A DNA stretch of 64,000 nt, taken from VAZQ01 sp963763365. Its GTDB lineage: Bacteria > Pseudomonadota > Alphaproteobacteria > Rhizobiales > Xanthobacteraceae. Each line of letters starts with the position of its first letter. Positions within the stretch are counted from its first letter, which is position 1. Positions 51,561 through 60,311 of this stretch are shown piece by piece. The stretch lies in NCBI GenBank assembly GCA_963763365.1, contig CAVXOE010000015.1:1-64000 (forward strand). Reading direction: 5' to 3'. Below the pieces are notes generated by a model. It did not search any database. It was given only the letters and a program-made list of their open reading frames with translations, and was not told where the DNA came from. Both the position numbers and the translations under genes were made by a program.

Positions 51561-52452
51561 CACGCACATGGCGCTTGGGCGCATTGCGACACTGCCTCCC
51601 CTGCGGCCGGAATATCTGAGCGAAACCGTCGCCAGCGGCGATATCGGCGTGGTGCAGAAGCCGCTGACGATCTGGCAACGGCTCGTCAACCAGGCGTGGC
51701 TGCGCAAGGCCTTCATTCTGTTCGTCATCGCGGCGATGTGGCAGCTCTATGCACTCCATCTCAACAATCCGCTGCTGGTACCGACTTTCACGGCGACGCT
51801 CGAGGCGTTCCAGGCCGGCTTCGCCAGCGGGGACATCCCGGAAAAGGTCGTAAACTCCGTCGTGCTGCTGATGAAGGGCTACGTCATCGGCCTGGCGCTG
51901 GCGATGATCTTCACCGCGCTCGCCATGATGTCGCGTCTCGGCAACGATTTGTTGGAGACTTTGACGTCGGCATTCAATCCGCTGCCCGCCATCGCGCTCC
52001 TGCCGCTGGCGCTGATCTGGTTCGGGCTGGGCGACCTCTCGATCATCTTCGTGCTGGTGCATTCCGTGCTATGGGCGGTCGCGCTCAACACCCATTCGGG
52101 CTTCCGCTCGGTCTCGAACACCCTGCGCATGGTCGGGCGCAACTACGGCCTGAAAGGCCCGCGCTTCATCGCCCAAATTCTGATCCCGGCCGCGTTCCCG
52201 TCGATCCTCACCGGCCTCAAGATCGGCTGGGCTTTCGCCTGGCGCACGCTGATCGCCGCCGAACTGGTGTTCGGCGTCTCCTCCGGCAAAGGCGGGCTCG
52301 GCTGGTACATCTACGAGAACAAGAACATGCTCGACATTCCGGCGGTGTTCGCCGGCTTGTTCACCGTGATCCTGATCGGCCTCGTGGTGGAAAACCTGAT
52401 CTTCCGAAATCTGGAAAACGCGACCGTACGCCGCTGGGGCATGCAGACTTAG
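51553..52452 (+). CDS. ABC transporter permease (SsuC/TauC-like)
   Basis: The 299-residue membrane protein has about six helices after a polar N-terminus. The coupling motif is FNPLPAIALLPLALIWFGLG, with GWAFAWRTLIAAELVFG later, typical of the nitrate/sulfonate/taurine permeases. The start at 51553 overlaps the ATPase stop by eight bases. Its own stop codon shares the bases TTAG with the stop of the convergent transthyretin-like gene, so there is no room for a terminator between the two. Confidence 0.93.
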   Translation: MADTHMALGRIATLPPLRPEYLSETVASGDIGVVQKPLTIWQRLVNQAWLRKAFILFVIAAMWQLYALHLNNPLLVPTFTATLEAFQAGFASGDIPEKVVNSVVLLMKGYVIGLALAMIFTALAMMSRLGNDLLETLTSAFNPLPAIALLPLALIWFGLGDLSIIFVLVHSVLWAVALNTHSGFRSVSNTLRMVGRNYGLKGPRFIAQILIPAAFPSILTGLKIGWAFAWRTLIAAELVFGVSSGKGGLGWYIYENKNMLDIPAVFAGLFTVILIGLVVENLIFRNLENATVRRWGMQT

Positions 52453-52802
52453 GCGCCGCCGCGGAAGCAGGAATAGCCCCACGGCGTGCATTTGAACGGC
52501 AGATGATAGTGCTGCCGTGGATCAGCGATGCCGAACCGGTACGTGACCACGTCGAGGAACGGTACGGCGGGCAGTTCCACCTTCGCCTCGCGATAGTAGT
52601 CGCCGACCCGAAACACCGCCTCGTAGTCGCCCGCACCGAGCGTCGCGTCGAGCGCCGGGTGGTCGAACGTGCCCTTCGCGGAGATCGCGCCGCGCGCGAG
52701 GAGACGCCGTTCGCTCTCGCCGACAACGTAGACTTCGACCGCCATGCCGGCCGCAACCACACCACGCGAGACGTCAACTACGTGAATGGACATCCCCGGC
52801 AT
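52449..52802 (-). CDS. Transthyretin-like protein (5-hydroxyisourate hydrolase family)
   Basis: This is a 117-residue protein with the family opening IHVVDVSRG, a central VGDYYREAKVELPAVPFLDVVTYRFGI and the closing HYHLPFKCTPWGYSCFRGG. The first and last catalytic histidines of HiuH are kept, but the usual C-terminal YRGS is FRGGA and the middle Arg segment is not evident. Classical activity (opening 5-hydroxyisourate in urate breakdown) is therefore uncertain. It lies 10 nt after a PotC-like permease and seems to be the last gene of that transporter operon. Start 52802 or 52793. Confidence 0.75.
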   Translation of the reverse strand: MPGMSIHVVDVSRGVVAAGMAVEVYVVGESERRLLARGAISAKGTFDHPALDATLGAGDYEAVFRVGDYYREAKVELPAVPFLDVVTYRFGIADPRQHYHLPFKCTPWGYSCFRGGA

Positions 52803-52812
52803 CGTCCCTGCC

Positions 52813-53643
52813 CTATCGCATCTGGCTGGTGAGGCCGGCAAACCGCTCGGCAACCAGCATCAGCAAGAGCGTGAAGATGACGATAAGGCCCGAGACCGCC
52901 GCGGTGCGGACATCGAGATTGGTCTCGATCTGCTGCCAGAGATGGATCGGCAGCACTTCGGTGCGCTCGTCGGCCAGGAATAGCGATACCGGCACATTGT
53001 CGAACGACGCCATGAAGGCGAGGAAGCTGCCGGCACCGACGCCGCGCCCGATCAGCGGCAGGATGACACGGCGGAATGTCATCCAGCCGCCGGCGCCGAG
53101 GCTGGCGGATGCATCGAGCAGCGCCGGGTCGAGCTGCGTCAGCGCGGCAAGCGTTGTGCGCAGCACGAACGGCACGCACACCACCACATGGCCGAGAATC
53201 AGGAAAGGAATGTTCGGGCGCAGTCCCAGCTGATAGATAAAGACGAGGGCGGCGAAGCCGAACGCCAATGCAGGCAACAGCAGCGGCGACATGAACAGCA
53301 TATCGAAGGCCTTGGCCCCGGCGCTATTGGAGCGCGCGATCGCGAGCGCCGCCGCCGTGCCGAGCACAGCCGAGATCACCGTGGTCCAGAATGCGACGAC
53401 GAGGCTGGTCCACGCCGCCTGCTGCATCTGGTCGGCGTCAAGCAGCGCGACGTACCAGCGGAACGACAGCGCGTCGGGCGGAAACTTGAGCGACTGCGAG
53501 GCGGTCAGCGACGTGATGAGGACGATCAGGCTCGGCCCGACGAGGAAGATGACCGCGACCAAGGTGAGCGCCATGAACACGATGCGCAGCGACATCGCCT
53601 CCCAGTCGAAACTCGAGTGGGAATAGATCTCAGGCCCTGGCAT
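52813..53643 (-). CDS. ABC transporter permease (PotC-like)
   Basis: This is a 276-residue membrane protein with six helices. The PotC-type motif SLGAGGWMTFRRVILPLIGRGVGAG contacts the ATPase. It is the second permease of a polyamine-type importer; its start overlaps the end of the PotB-like gene by 14 bases. It ends 10 nt before the transthyretin-like gene. Confidence 0.92.
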   Translation of the reverse strand: MPGPEIYSHSSFDWEAMSLRIVFMALTLVAVIFLVGPSLIVLITSLTASQSLKFPPDALSFRWYVALLDADQMQQAAWTSLVVAFWTTVISAVLGTAAALAIARSNSAGAKAFDMLFMSPLLLPALAFGFAALVFIYQLGLRPNIPFLILGHVVVCVPFVLRTTLAALTQLDPALLDASASLGAGGWMTFRRVILPLIGRGVGAGSFLAFMASFDNVPVSLFLADERTEVLPIHLWQQIETNLDVRTAAVSGLIVIFTLLLMLVAERFAGLTSQMR

Positions 53644-54463
53644 TCGGCGTGACCCGCATCAGAAGGTTGAGCAGATAGACGACAAACAGCACGGCGAACA
53701 TGAAGATCACCGAGATCGCGGCGGCGAACGGCCAGTTGTTGGCACCGATCGCCTGCTGGTAGATGTGCAACGGCATGTAGACGAGGCGTGCCCCGCCGAT
53801 CAGCGTCTGCGTCACGAACGCGGTGACGCTCGCCGAATAGGTGAGGATGCAGCCTGCGATCACGCCCGGCAGCGACAGCGGCAGTGTCACCTTCCAGAGC
53901 GTGCGCCATTCGCCGGCCCCGAGCGCGCGCGACGCGTCGGCAAGATTGGGATCGGTCTTCGACATCACGGTGAGGATCGGCAGCACCATCAGCGGCATCT
54001 GCACCTGCGCCAGCACGATGACGACGCCAAGCTCGGTGAAGAGGAGCCGCAGCGGCTCGTCGGTGAGGCCAAGCCCCATGGCGATCTGGTTGAGTACGCC
54101 CTGCCGGCCGAGGATGACGATCCAGGAGAACGTGCGCACCACCACACTGGTCATGATCGGCAGGATCACCAGGAACAGCAGCACGGTCTGCCAGCGCGCC
54201 TTGGCGCGCGACGCGATCCAGGCGATCGGATAACCGAACAGGAGGCAGAGCAGCGTCGCCTTTACCCCCAGCACGATGGTGCTCCAGAGGATCGAGTAGT
54301 TGAACGGGTCGGTGAAGAATTTGACGTAATTGCCGGAGGTGAACCCCTTCATCCCGGCGTCGGTCGAGAGCGACAGCACGACCAGGATGCAAAGTGGTGC
54401 GATGAAGAATGCCGCGAATAGCGCGGTCAGCGGCAGCACCAGCTTGAGGTCGGCGGAGGTCAT
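53630..54463 (-). CDS. ABC transporter permease (PotB-like)
   Basis: This 277-residue membrane protein has the coupling motif SRALGAGEWRTLWKVTLPLSLPGVIAG. The start at 54463 (MTSADLKLVLPL) is chosen because the in-frame codons upstream merely read through the palindromic repeat. It is the first permease of the PotABCD-like set, followed by an overlapping PotC-like gene. A binding-protein gene lies upstream, on the other side of the repeat. Confidence 0.92.
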   Translation of the reverse strand: MTSADLKLVLPLTALFAAFFIAPLCILVVLSLSTDAGMKGFTSGNYVKFFTDPFNYSILWSTIVLGVKATLLCLLFGYPIAWIASRAKARWQTVLLFLVILPIMTSVVVRTFSWIVILGRQGVLNQIAMGLGLTDEPLRLLFTELGVVIVLAQVQMPLMVLPILTVMSKTDPNLADASRALGAGEWRTLWKVTLPLSLPGVIAGCILTYSASVTAFVTQTLIGGARLVYMPLHIYQQAIGANNWPFAAAISVIFMFAVLFVVYLLNLLMRVTPNARA

Positions 54464-54483
54464 CGTTGGAGCAACCGCTCCAT

Positions 54484-54567
54484 TGTCATGCCCGCGCAAG
54501 CGGGCATCCAGTGACGGCATGCCGGTCGAAGCGTGACTGGACTGCCCGCTTTCGCGGACAATGACAG
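54484..54567. repeat. Palindromic repeat between binding-protein and permease genes
   Basis: TTGTCATGCCCGCGCAAGCGG (positions 54484-54504) and CCCGCTTTCGCGGACAATGACAG (ending 54567) form an inverted repeat with inner hairpins. It lies 29 nt beyond the stop of the binding-protein gene (minus strand) and 20 nt before the permease start. Confidence 0.75.
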
Positions 54568-54596
54568 CGGAGCATAAGGCGGATGCACAAGCATCC

Positions 54597-55646
54597 CTAC
54601 ATCTTGATCTCGCGGTTGAAGCGCTCGATCAGCGCACCGCGCTGGGGATTGAGCTTCTCCCAGTCGAACGAGCGGACCTTGGCGAGATCGGCGTTGCTCT
54701 TCGCGAGCGATCCGGTGATCGCCCCTTCGAGCTTCACCTTGCTGTTGGTCGGAATGACATCGTAGGGCGGCTTGAGCATCAGCGCCTGCACCGCCGGATC
54801 GAGATGGGTGTCGATATATTGCACCGCGAGGTCGGGCTCGGCGGCGTTGGCAACGATGTGCATGCTGGTGGTCCAGCCGACAGGACCTGACGCCGGGACC
54901 GACAGCTCGACCGGGACGTCCTTGCCCTTGAGCGTCTGCACGAAGTTGAAGTTGTAGGGCGCGATGTCGACCTGCTCCTGCTGCCACAGCGTGGCGTAGG
55001 CGCCGAGATTGGCGCCGACCGCTCCGACGTTCGGGAGGAGCTCTTTCAGCGCCTTGAACGCCGGCTCGAAGTTCTCCTCGTTGCCCCCGCGCAGCCGGTT
55101 GATCTCGGCGAGGAACGCGATGCCGAGTTGGCTGTTCAGCGCGGTCAGGCCGACGCGGCCTTTGTATTGCGGGTCCCACAGCACGTCCCAGCTCGTCGGC
55201 GGCGTCTTGATCTTCTTCGGGTTGTAGCCGATGCCGATAATCTGCATCGAGATGCAGGGGCCCCATTTGTCCTGAAACTCGGGTGCCAAGTCCTTGTAGT
55301 TGGCGGACTTGGCCACCGGATACTCGACGATCAGGCCTTGCTTGGCGGCATCGAGCACCTGCGGGCGATCGAACAAGGCGACATCGAACGGCGGCCGGCC
55401 GCCCTTGGCGGCGATCAGCCGCGAGAGCTGATCGTTGCCGAGCAGGATTGATTGCGTCACCGACGCGCCGGTGCGCTTGGTGAAGGCGGGCGCGAGAAAT
55501 TGCCGGTGCGCTTCGTTCCAGGTGCCGGGAAAGGTCGCGGCGACAAGCTGCTTGCCCTGCGCCCTTGCGAAGGACGGAACAATTGACGCCGCTCCGACGG
55601 CGGCGCCCGCGCCCAACAGACGACGGCGATCAATCAAGTTTGTCAT
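54597..55646 (-). CDS. ABC transporter substrate-binding protein (PotD-like)
   Basis: This is a 349-residue protein. Start 55646 follows AAGGA. The N-terminus has a twin-arginine signal (DRRRLLGAGAAVGAASIV, cleavage near ARAQ), so Tat export is likely. The mature part matches spermidine/putrescine-type binding proteins (LVAATFPGTWNEAHRQF, GIGYNPKKIKTPPTSWDVLWDPQYKG, QQEQVDIAPYNFNFVQTL). Similar proteins bind polyamines, but also opines, aminoethylphosphonate or purine-type compounds. It lies between the ATPase and permease genes of the importer. Confidence 0.92.
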   Translation of the reverse strand: MTNLIDRRRLLGAGAAVGAASIVPSFARAQGKQLVAATFPGTWNEAHRQFLAPAFTKRTGASVTQSILLGNDQLSRLIAAKGGRPPFDVALFDRPQVLDAAKQGLIVEYPVAKSANYKDLAPEFQDKWGPCISMQIIGIGYNPKKIKTPPTSWDVLWDPQYKGRVGLTALNSQLGIAFLAEINRLRGGNEENFEPAFKALKELLPNVGAVGANLGAYATLWQQEQVDIAPYNFNFVQTLKGKDVPVELSVPASGPVGWTTSMHIVANAAEPDLAVQYIDTHLDPAVQALMLKPPYDVIPTNSKVKLEGAITGSLAKSNADLAKVRSFDWEKLNPQRGALIERFNREIKM

Positions 55647-55663
55647 ACGATATTCCTTTTCGG

Positions 55664-56752
55664 TCAGGCGGATTGTTGCGGAAATACGCGGCACGCCATC
55701 GCCGACGACGGCGCGACATGAATGGGATTGCCGGTCGCGAGCAGCGCATCGGCCGATTCTCGCGACTGGCTGATCTTGATCGCCGTTCCGCCGGCGATCT
55801 CGATGTCGTAGATCACCTGCGGCCCGAGCGGCATCACCATCTTCACCGTGCCGGGAAGACGAGCCGGGTCCGGCTCGTGATAGATCTGCATCTGCTCCGG
55901 GCGGACCGAGACCAGCACGTCCATCCCCTTGAGCAATTGCACCGGCGCGGTCCGCATGACGCCGCCGGCGAGTTCGACATCCGAACCGCCGGCGTCGGTC
56001 CCAAGAAGCTTGCCGGGAATAAGATTGGTCGTGCCGACGAACTGATTGACGAACAGCGTCGCGGGCCGGTCGTAGATGTCGGTCGGCGACGCCACCTGCT
56101 CGATGCAGCCGCGGTTCATCACCGCGATGCGGTCGGCCATCGACATCGCCTCCTCCTGGTCGTGCGAGACCAGGATGGTGGTGATGCCGTAGTCGCGGTG
56201 CAGCCGCTTGACCTCGATCTGCATGTCGAGCCGCAGGTTCTTGTCGAGCGCGCCGAACGGCTCGTCGAGCAGCAGCACCTTCGGGTCGATGGCGAGGCAG
56301 CGCGCCAGCGCGATGCGCTGCTGCTGGCCGCCGGACAACTGGCGCGGCAGCCGCTCGCCGAACTGGCGCATATGGACGAGATCGAGCATCTCGTCGACGC
56401 GCGGCGCGATCTTGTCGCGCGGCCAGTGGTGGGCCTGCAGCCCATAGGCCACGTTCTGCCGCACGGTCATGTGCGGGAACAGCGCGTAATTCTGGAACAC
56501 GATGCCGACGCCGCGGCGGTTCGGCGGCAGATGGTCGACCGGTGCCTCGTCGAACAGCACCCGACCCTCGGTCTGGCGGATGAAGCCCGACATGATCCGT
56601 AGCAGCGTCGATTTTCCGCAACCCGAAGGGCCGAGCAGCGCGACGAGTTCGCCGCCGCCGATATCGAGCGCAACATCACTGACCGCAGTGAAGTCCGCAA
56701 ACCGGTGGGTAATGTTGTCCAGCCTCAGACGGTGGCCGGTTGCCGTCCCCAT
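55664..56752 (-). CDS. ABC transporter ATP-binding protein (PotA-like)
   Basis: The protein has 362 residues. Walker A is GPSGCGKST (about 39-47), signature LSGGQQQRIALARCLA and Walker B LLLDEPFGALDKNLR. A C-terminal TOBE-like domain (about 275-350, VRPEQMQIYHE) is typical of PotA/UgpC-class ATPases. It heads the operon ATPase - binding protein - PotB-like - PotC-like - transthyretin-like protein. Confidence 0.94.
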   Translation of the reverse strand: MGTATGHRLRLDNITHRFADFTAVSDVALDIGGGELVALLGPSGCGKSTLLRIMSGFIRQTEGRVLFDEAPVDHLPPNRRGVGIVFQNYALFPHMTVRQNVAYGLQAHHWPRDKIAPRVDEMLDLVHMRQFGERLPRQLSGGQQQRIALARCLAIDPKVLLLDEPFGALDKNLRLDMQIEVKRLHRDYGITTILVSHDQEEAMSMADRIAVMNRGCIEQVASPTDIYDRPATLFVNQFVGTTNLIPGKLLGTDAGGSDVELAGGVMRTAPVQLLKGMDVLVSVRPEQMQIYHEPDPARLPGTVKMVMPLGPQVIYDIEIAGGTAIKISQSRESADALLATGNPIHVAPSSAMACRVFPQQSA

Positions 56753-56879
56753 GTCATTTGTCCGCGCTCTGCCCTTTTCTTGAACAGTCTAATTCGCAGG
56801 CAAACCTCGTGAAAGCGCAATATTTGAGCGGCGTTGCCTGCCTGGTGAGCCGCGAATGCGGCTGCGCCAAGCCCCTTCC

Positions 56880-56969
56880 GTCATGCCCGACCTCGTGCTG
56901 CCTCGTGCCGGGCATCCGCGTCTTGCTTCAACAAAGACGTGGATGGCCGGGACAAGCCCGGCCATGACG
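56880..56969. repeat. Palindromic repeat downstream of a binding-protein gene
   Basis: GTCATGCCCGACC (from 56880) and GGCCGGGACAAGCCCGGCCATGAC (ending 56969) form an inverted repeat. On the minus strand it starts 22 nt after the stop of the binding-protein gene at 56992. It lies in the 239-nt gap before the PotA-like gene; the rest of that gap (56753-56879) shows nothing recognisable. Confidence 0.7.
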
Positions 56970-56991
56970 TCGTTGGAGTGAGCGCCGGCTC

Positions 56992-58074
56992 TTACTGAAT
57001 CTTCAAATTGCGCGCGTCGGCGCGGACCTTCTCCGGGTCGAAGGCATTGATTTCGTCGATCAGGGCGTTGGTGAAGAGCCCGCTCACGTCGGAAATCTTG
57101 TCGCCCAGCCCCATGAAGTCGACCTCCTCCTTGAACTCCGCCGTGCTCATCTCGCCCCACTTCTTGACGTTCGGATCGTAGGAGCTGAAGAACGGCGACC
57201 GCTTGGTGATCGGCATCATGATGGCCTTGATCTGCTGATCGAGGCTCGTGGCCTTCGGCGCAGCTTCCGGGAACATCTTCAGGAACGCATAGGCGGCGGC
57301 CTTCGGGTTCTCGCGGATGAAGACCTGGCCCTTCGCCACGCCGCGGCCGACGCCGACCGCCCATTTGCGGTTCGCCTGCAGCGTCTCGTGCCGGGTCGCG
57401 AGATAGAAGCCGCCGACGTTCGGCACGTTCTTCGGCATGGTCACGTAACGCATGTCGATGCCGACCGCCTCGATCTGGCCGAACTGCGTGTCGTAGCTGA
57501 ACAGCGCCTCGACGGCGCCGCGCTGCAAAGCCTGACCGCCGATGACGCCCTCCCCGACCGCCAGGATATTCAGGTCCTTGTCGGGATCGATCCCATTACG
57601 CTTAAGGATCAATTTCAATACCGCATAGTCGGTGAGCCCGAGCGAGCTGACGCCTACGGTCTTGCCCTTGAGATCGGACAGCTGATTGATCGCGCTCTTC
57701 GGCAACACCGCGAGGCCGTATTTGAACGGATAGGTGAACTCGAAGAAATTGGTCGTCGGCAGCTTCTCGCCCTTGGCGACGATCGGAAGCTGTACGGTCG
57801 GTATGCCGGTGGCAAATTCGATGCGCTTGGAGGCGATCTGCTCGAGCACCACGGAGTTCGGTCCCAGCGGGAAGAACTCCAGCGTCAATCCCTCCTCGCG
57901 ATAATATCCGAGATATTCCGGGATCAGGATATTGGCGATCATCGGCGAGACGACCTTGGTGCCGAAGCCGAGCCGCAGCTTCTGCAGCTCTTCGGCATCT
58001 GCGGCGGGCGCAAAGCCAAGTGTCGCAATCCCGAGCGCGATCGCCGCAATCGAATTATTGATTGAACGTAGCAT
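56992..58074 (-). CDS. ABC transporter substrate-binding protein (SsuA/NMT1-like)
   Basis: This is a 360-residue exported protein. GGAGGAGAG directly precedes ATG 58074. The signal peptide runs to about ADAEE. Family stretches are RLGFGTKVVSPMIANILIPEYLGYYREEGL, GKTVGVSSLGLTDYAVLKLILKRNGIDPDKDLN and AVEALFSYDTQFGQIEAVG. It is the last gene of the LeuCD-like operon, 21 nt after the permease. The ligand is probably the precursor of the substrate used by the hydro-lyase genes at the head of the operon. Confidence 0.92.
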   Translation of the reverse strand: MLRSINNSIAAIALGIATLGFAPAADAEELQKLRLGFGTKVVSPMIANILIPEYLGYYREEGLTLEFFPLGPNSVVLEQIASKRIEFATGIPTVQLPIVAKGEKLPTTNFFEFTYPFKYGLAVLPKSAINQLSDLKGKTVGVSSLGLTDYAVLKLILKRNGIDPDKDLNILAVGEGVIGGQALQRGAVEALFSYDTQFGQIEAVGIDMRYVTMPKNVPNVGGFYLATRHETLQANRKWAVGVGRGVAKGQVFIRENPKAAAYAFLKMFPEAAPKATSLDQQIKAIMMPITKRSPFFSSYDPNVKKWGEMSTAEFKEEVDFMGLGDKISDVSGLFTNALIDEINAFDPEKVRADARNLKIQ

Positions 58075-58095
58075 CTCTCTCCTCCAAGACTTTTA

Positions 58096-58923
58096 TCATA
58101 CGTAATCGTTGCGCGCCGAGCCGCCCGACCAGAACACGACCCTTCGCTGGACCATCCGTACCGCCGTGATCAGCAAGTAGCCCACGACCGCGAGCACGAT
58201 CAGGACCGCGAAGACGCCCGCCGTATCGTTCACCGACTGAAGCTGCAGCACCATGACACCCATGCCGCGCTGCGCGCCGATGAATTCCGCGACCAGCGCA
58301 CCGAGCAGCGCATAGACGATGCCGAGGTTGAGGCCTGCAAAGATCAGCGGCGCAGCGGAAGGCAGCTTCACCAGCCAGAACATCTGCCAGCGGCTGGCGT
58401 CGAGCGAGGCCATCAGTTCCAGCCGGTCGCGCTCGACCGACAGGAAGCCTTGTAGCGCGTTGAGCAGTACGGGAAACAACGCGAGCGTCACCGCCATCGC
58501 GATCTTGGAATGGATCTGATAGCCGAACCAGATCACGTAGAGCGGCGCGATCGCAACCTTCGGCAGGCTCTGGATCGCCGCCACGTACGGAAACAGCAAC
58601 CGCTCGACCACCGAGAATTCCGCCATCGCCGCCGCCAGCACGAGACCGAGCACGCTGCCGATGGCAAAGCCCCACAGTGTCGCGGTCAATGTGTCGGCGA
58701 GATGATACCAGAAGCTCGCCCGGCTCGTCGGGCTCTGCCCGAGCCCGTCCGCCAGCGCGGCCATCACGGCCGCCGGCGACGGCAGGACGTAGGACGGAAT
58801 CTCGTACCAGACGACCAGCGCCTCCCAGAGGACGAATCCGAGCACGATGCTGGCGGCGAGCGAGGCAAAAGCCGTCGCCATCCCGCGCAGACGCTTCCGG
58901 CGCCGAAGCTTCGGGTCAGGCAT
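58096..58923 (-). CDS. ABC transporter permease (SsuC-like)
   Basis: This 275-residue membrane protein has six helices and the permease motif IQSLPKVAIAPLYVIWFGYQIHSKI. The start at 58923 overlaps the ATPase stop by eight bases (ATGCCTGA). Earlier in-frame codons lie within the ATPase gene and are not used. It is the membrane part of the importer attached to the LeuCD-like genes. Confidence 0.92.
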   Translation of the reverse strand: MPDPKLRRRKRLRGMATAFASLAASIVLGFVLWEALVVWYEIPSYVLPSPAAVMAALADGLGQSPTSRASFWYHLADTLTATLWGFAIGSVLGLVLAAAMAEFSVVERLLFPYVAAIQSLPKVAIAPLYVIWFGYQIHSKIAMAVTLALFPVLLNALQGFLSVERDRLELMASLDASRWQMFWLVKLPSAAPLIFAGLNLGIVYALLGALVAEFIGAQRGMGVMVLQLQSVNDTAGVFAVLIVLAVVGYLLITAVRMVQRRVVFWSGGSARNDYV

Positions 58924-59743
58924 CGACCGATGCTCCCAGAAGTGCGCGGATGCGCGCCACGAACGCGTTGAACTCCGGCTTGGTCGTGAGGTCAAACGTC
59001 CGGGGGCGCGGAAATGGAATGCCGAACTCCTCGATGAACTTGCCCGGACGCGCCGACATCACCAGCACGCGGTCGGAGAGGAACACCGACTCGAGGATAC
59101 TGTGCGTGATGAAGAACACCGTCTTGCGGTTCGCCATCCAGATCTTCTGCAGCTCGAGGCTCATGCGCTCGCGCGTGAGTGCGTCGAGCGCGCCGAACGG
59201 CTCGTCCATCAGCAGCACACCGGGATCGTGAATCAGGCTGCGCACGATGCCGACGCGCTGCTGCATTCCGCCGGACAGTTCGAACGGATATTTGTTTGCA
59301 AATCCATCGAGCCCGACCAGCGTCAACAACGCCCGCGCGCGCTGCTCGGCGGGCTTGCGCGGCAACCGCAGCACCCGAATCGGCAGCAGCACGTTCGCCA
59401 GTACGGTCAGCCACGGCAGCAGCACCGGCGTCTGGAACACCACGCCCATCCCGCGCTGCGGCCGCCGGACGGTTTGCCCGCGGTAACGGACCTCGCCTTC
59501 GGTCGGCGGCTCGATGCCGGCGACGATCTTCAAGAGGGTCGATTTGCCGCAGCCCGACGGACCGACCACACTGACGAATTCGCCCTCGTCGAGCGACAGC
59601 GACGCGTGATCGAGCGCCAGGATCCGGTCGCCTTCACGCGTTTCGTATTCTTTGCTGACGTCGGCGACCGTGAGGACCGGAGTGCGCGGGCCCTTTGCTT
59701 CCGCCCCACGTTCGGTGAATTCGACGCCAGTGACGGCATCCAT
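58916..59743 (-). CDS. ABC transporter ATP-binding protein (SsuB-like)
   Basis: This is a 275-residue ATPase. Walker A GPSGCGKST, signature LSGGMQQRVGIVRSLI and Walker B VLLMDEPFGALDALTRERM place it with nitrate/sulfonate/taurine-type importers. ATG 59743 follows GGAGC and is preferred over ATG 59764 and 59818, the last of which would overlap the LeuD-like gene. The 37-nt gap to the hydro-lyase genes and the shared direction place it in one operon with them. Confidence 0.92.
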   Translation of the reverse strand: MDAVTGVEFTERGAEAKGPRTPVLTVADVSKEYETREGDRILALDHASLSLDEGEFVSVVGPSGCGKSTLLKIVAGIEPPTEGEVRYRGQTVRRPQRGMGVVFQTPVLLPWLTVLANVLLPIRVLRLPRKPAEQRARALLTLVGLDGFANKYPFELSGGMQQRVGIVRSLIHDPGVLLMDEPFGALDALTRERMSLELQKIWMANRKTVFFITHSILESVFLSDRVLVMSARPGKFIEEFGIPFPRPRTFDLTTKPEFNAFVARIRALLGASVDA

Positions 59744-59780
59744 CGGCCGCTCCGTTCGCTCCATCCCCTCGCCGCGCGCA

Positions 59781-60311
59781 TCACTGGGCGGCGGCACGTT
59801 CTTTTTGTTCGGCAGCATGCTTCGGTTTAATGAACCCCTCGCTCTCAAGCAAAGGGAAGATGCCGCCGCCGCGCATCAACTGAATGAGCGAGGCGGGGAC
59901 CGGGACAGCTTTCAGCACACCGCCGGTGCCGGGGTTGCGGACCGTGAAATCCTCGAACGAGACCTCCGCACGGTCCCCCTCGTTAAACAGATTCGAGACG
60001 TTCGGGCATTCCAGCGCGAGCAGGCCGAAACTCACGCAATTACGAAAGAACAGCCCGTTGATCGAATCCGCCAGCACGCAGCCGAGCGACAGCGCGCTCA
60101 ACGCCATCGGGGCCGGACGGCTCGAGCCCATGCCGAAGTTGCGGCCCGCGACGATGAAATCTCCGGCCTGCACCTGATCGACCCAGCCCGGGCGGTTCAC
60201 CTCGAAGACGTGACGCGCCTGCTCCTTGGCCGGCTTGTAGATGTAGGGCGTCGGTGCGATCAGGTCGGTATTGATGTCGTCGCCGAACTTCCAGACCTTG
60301 CCGTCAAGCAT
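59781..60311 (-). CDS. LeuD-like hydro-lyase small subunit (3-isopropylmalate dehydratase family)
   Basis: This 176-residue protein has the swivel-domain motifs KFGDDINTDLI near the N-terminus and AGRNFGMGSSR in the middle, followed by ADSINGLFFRNCVSFGLLAL. The substrate loop segment (APTPYIYKPA) differs from classical LeuD, and the usual Cys of GCGSS is Met. Its start overlaps the large-subunit stop by eight bases. Together they would dehydrate/hydrate a hydroxy-dicarboxylic acid. The operon partners (an importer and a LysR gene) argue against leucine synthesis. Confidence 0.88.
   Translation of the reverse strand: MLDGKVWKFGDDINTDLIAPTPYIYKPAKEQARHVFEVNRPGWVDQVQAGDFIVAGRNFGMGSSRPAPMALSALSLGCVLADSINGLFFRNCVSFGLLALECPNVSNLFNEGDRAEVSFEDFTVRNPGTGGVLKAVPVPASLIQLMRGGGIFPLLESEGFIKPKHAAEQKERAAAQ

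Noticed and set aside
55647..56621. N-terminal extension fused to the PotD-like binding protein
   Set aside because: It is the wrong frame of the PotA-like ATPase gene; a Shine-Dalgarno site and Tat signal begin at 55646.
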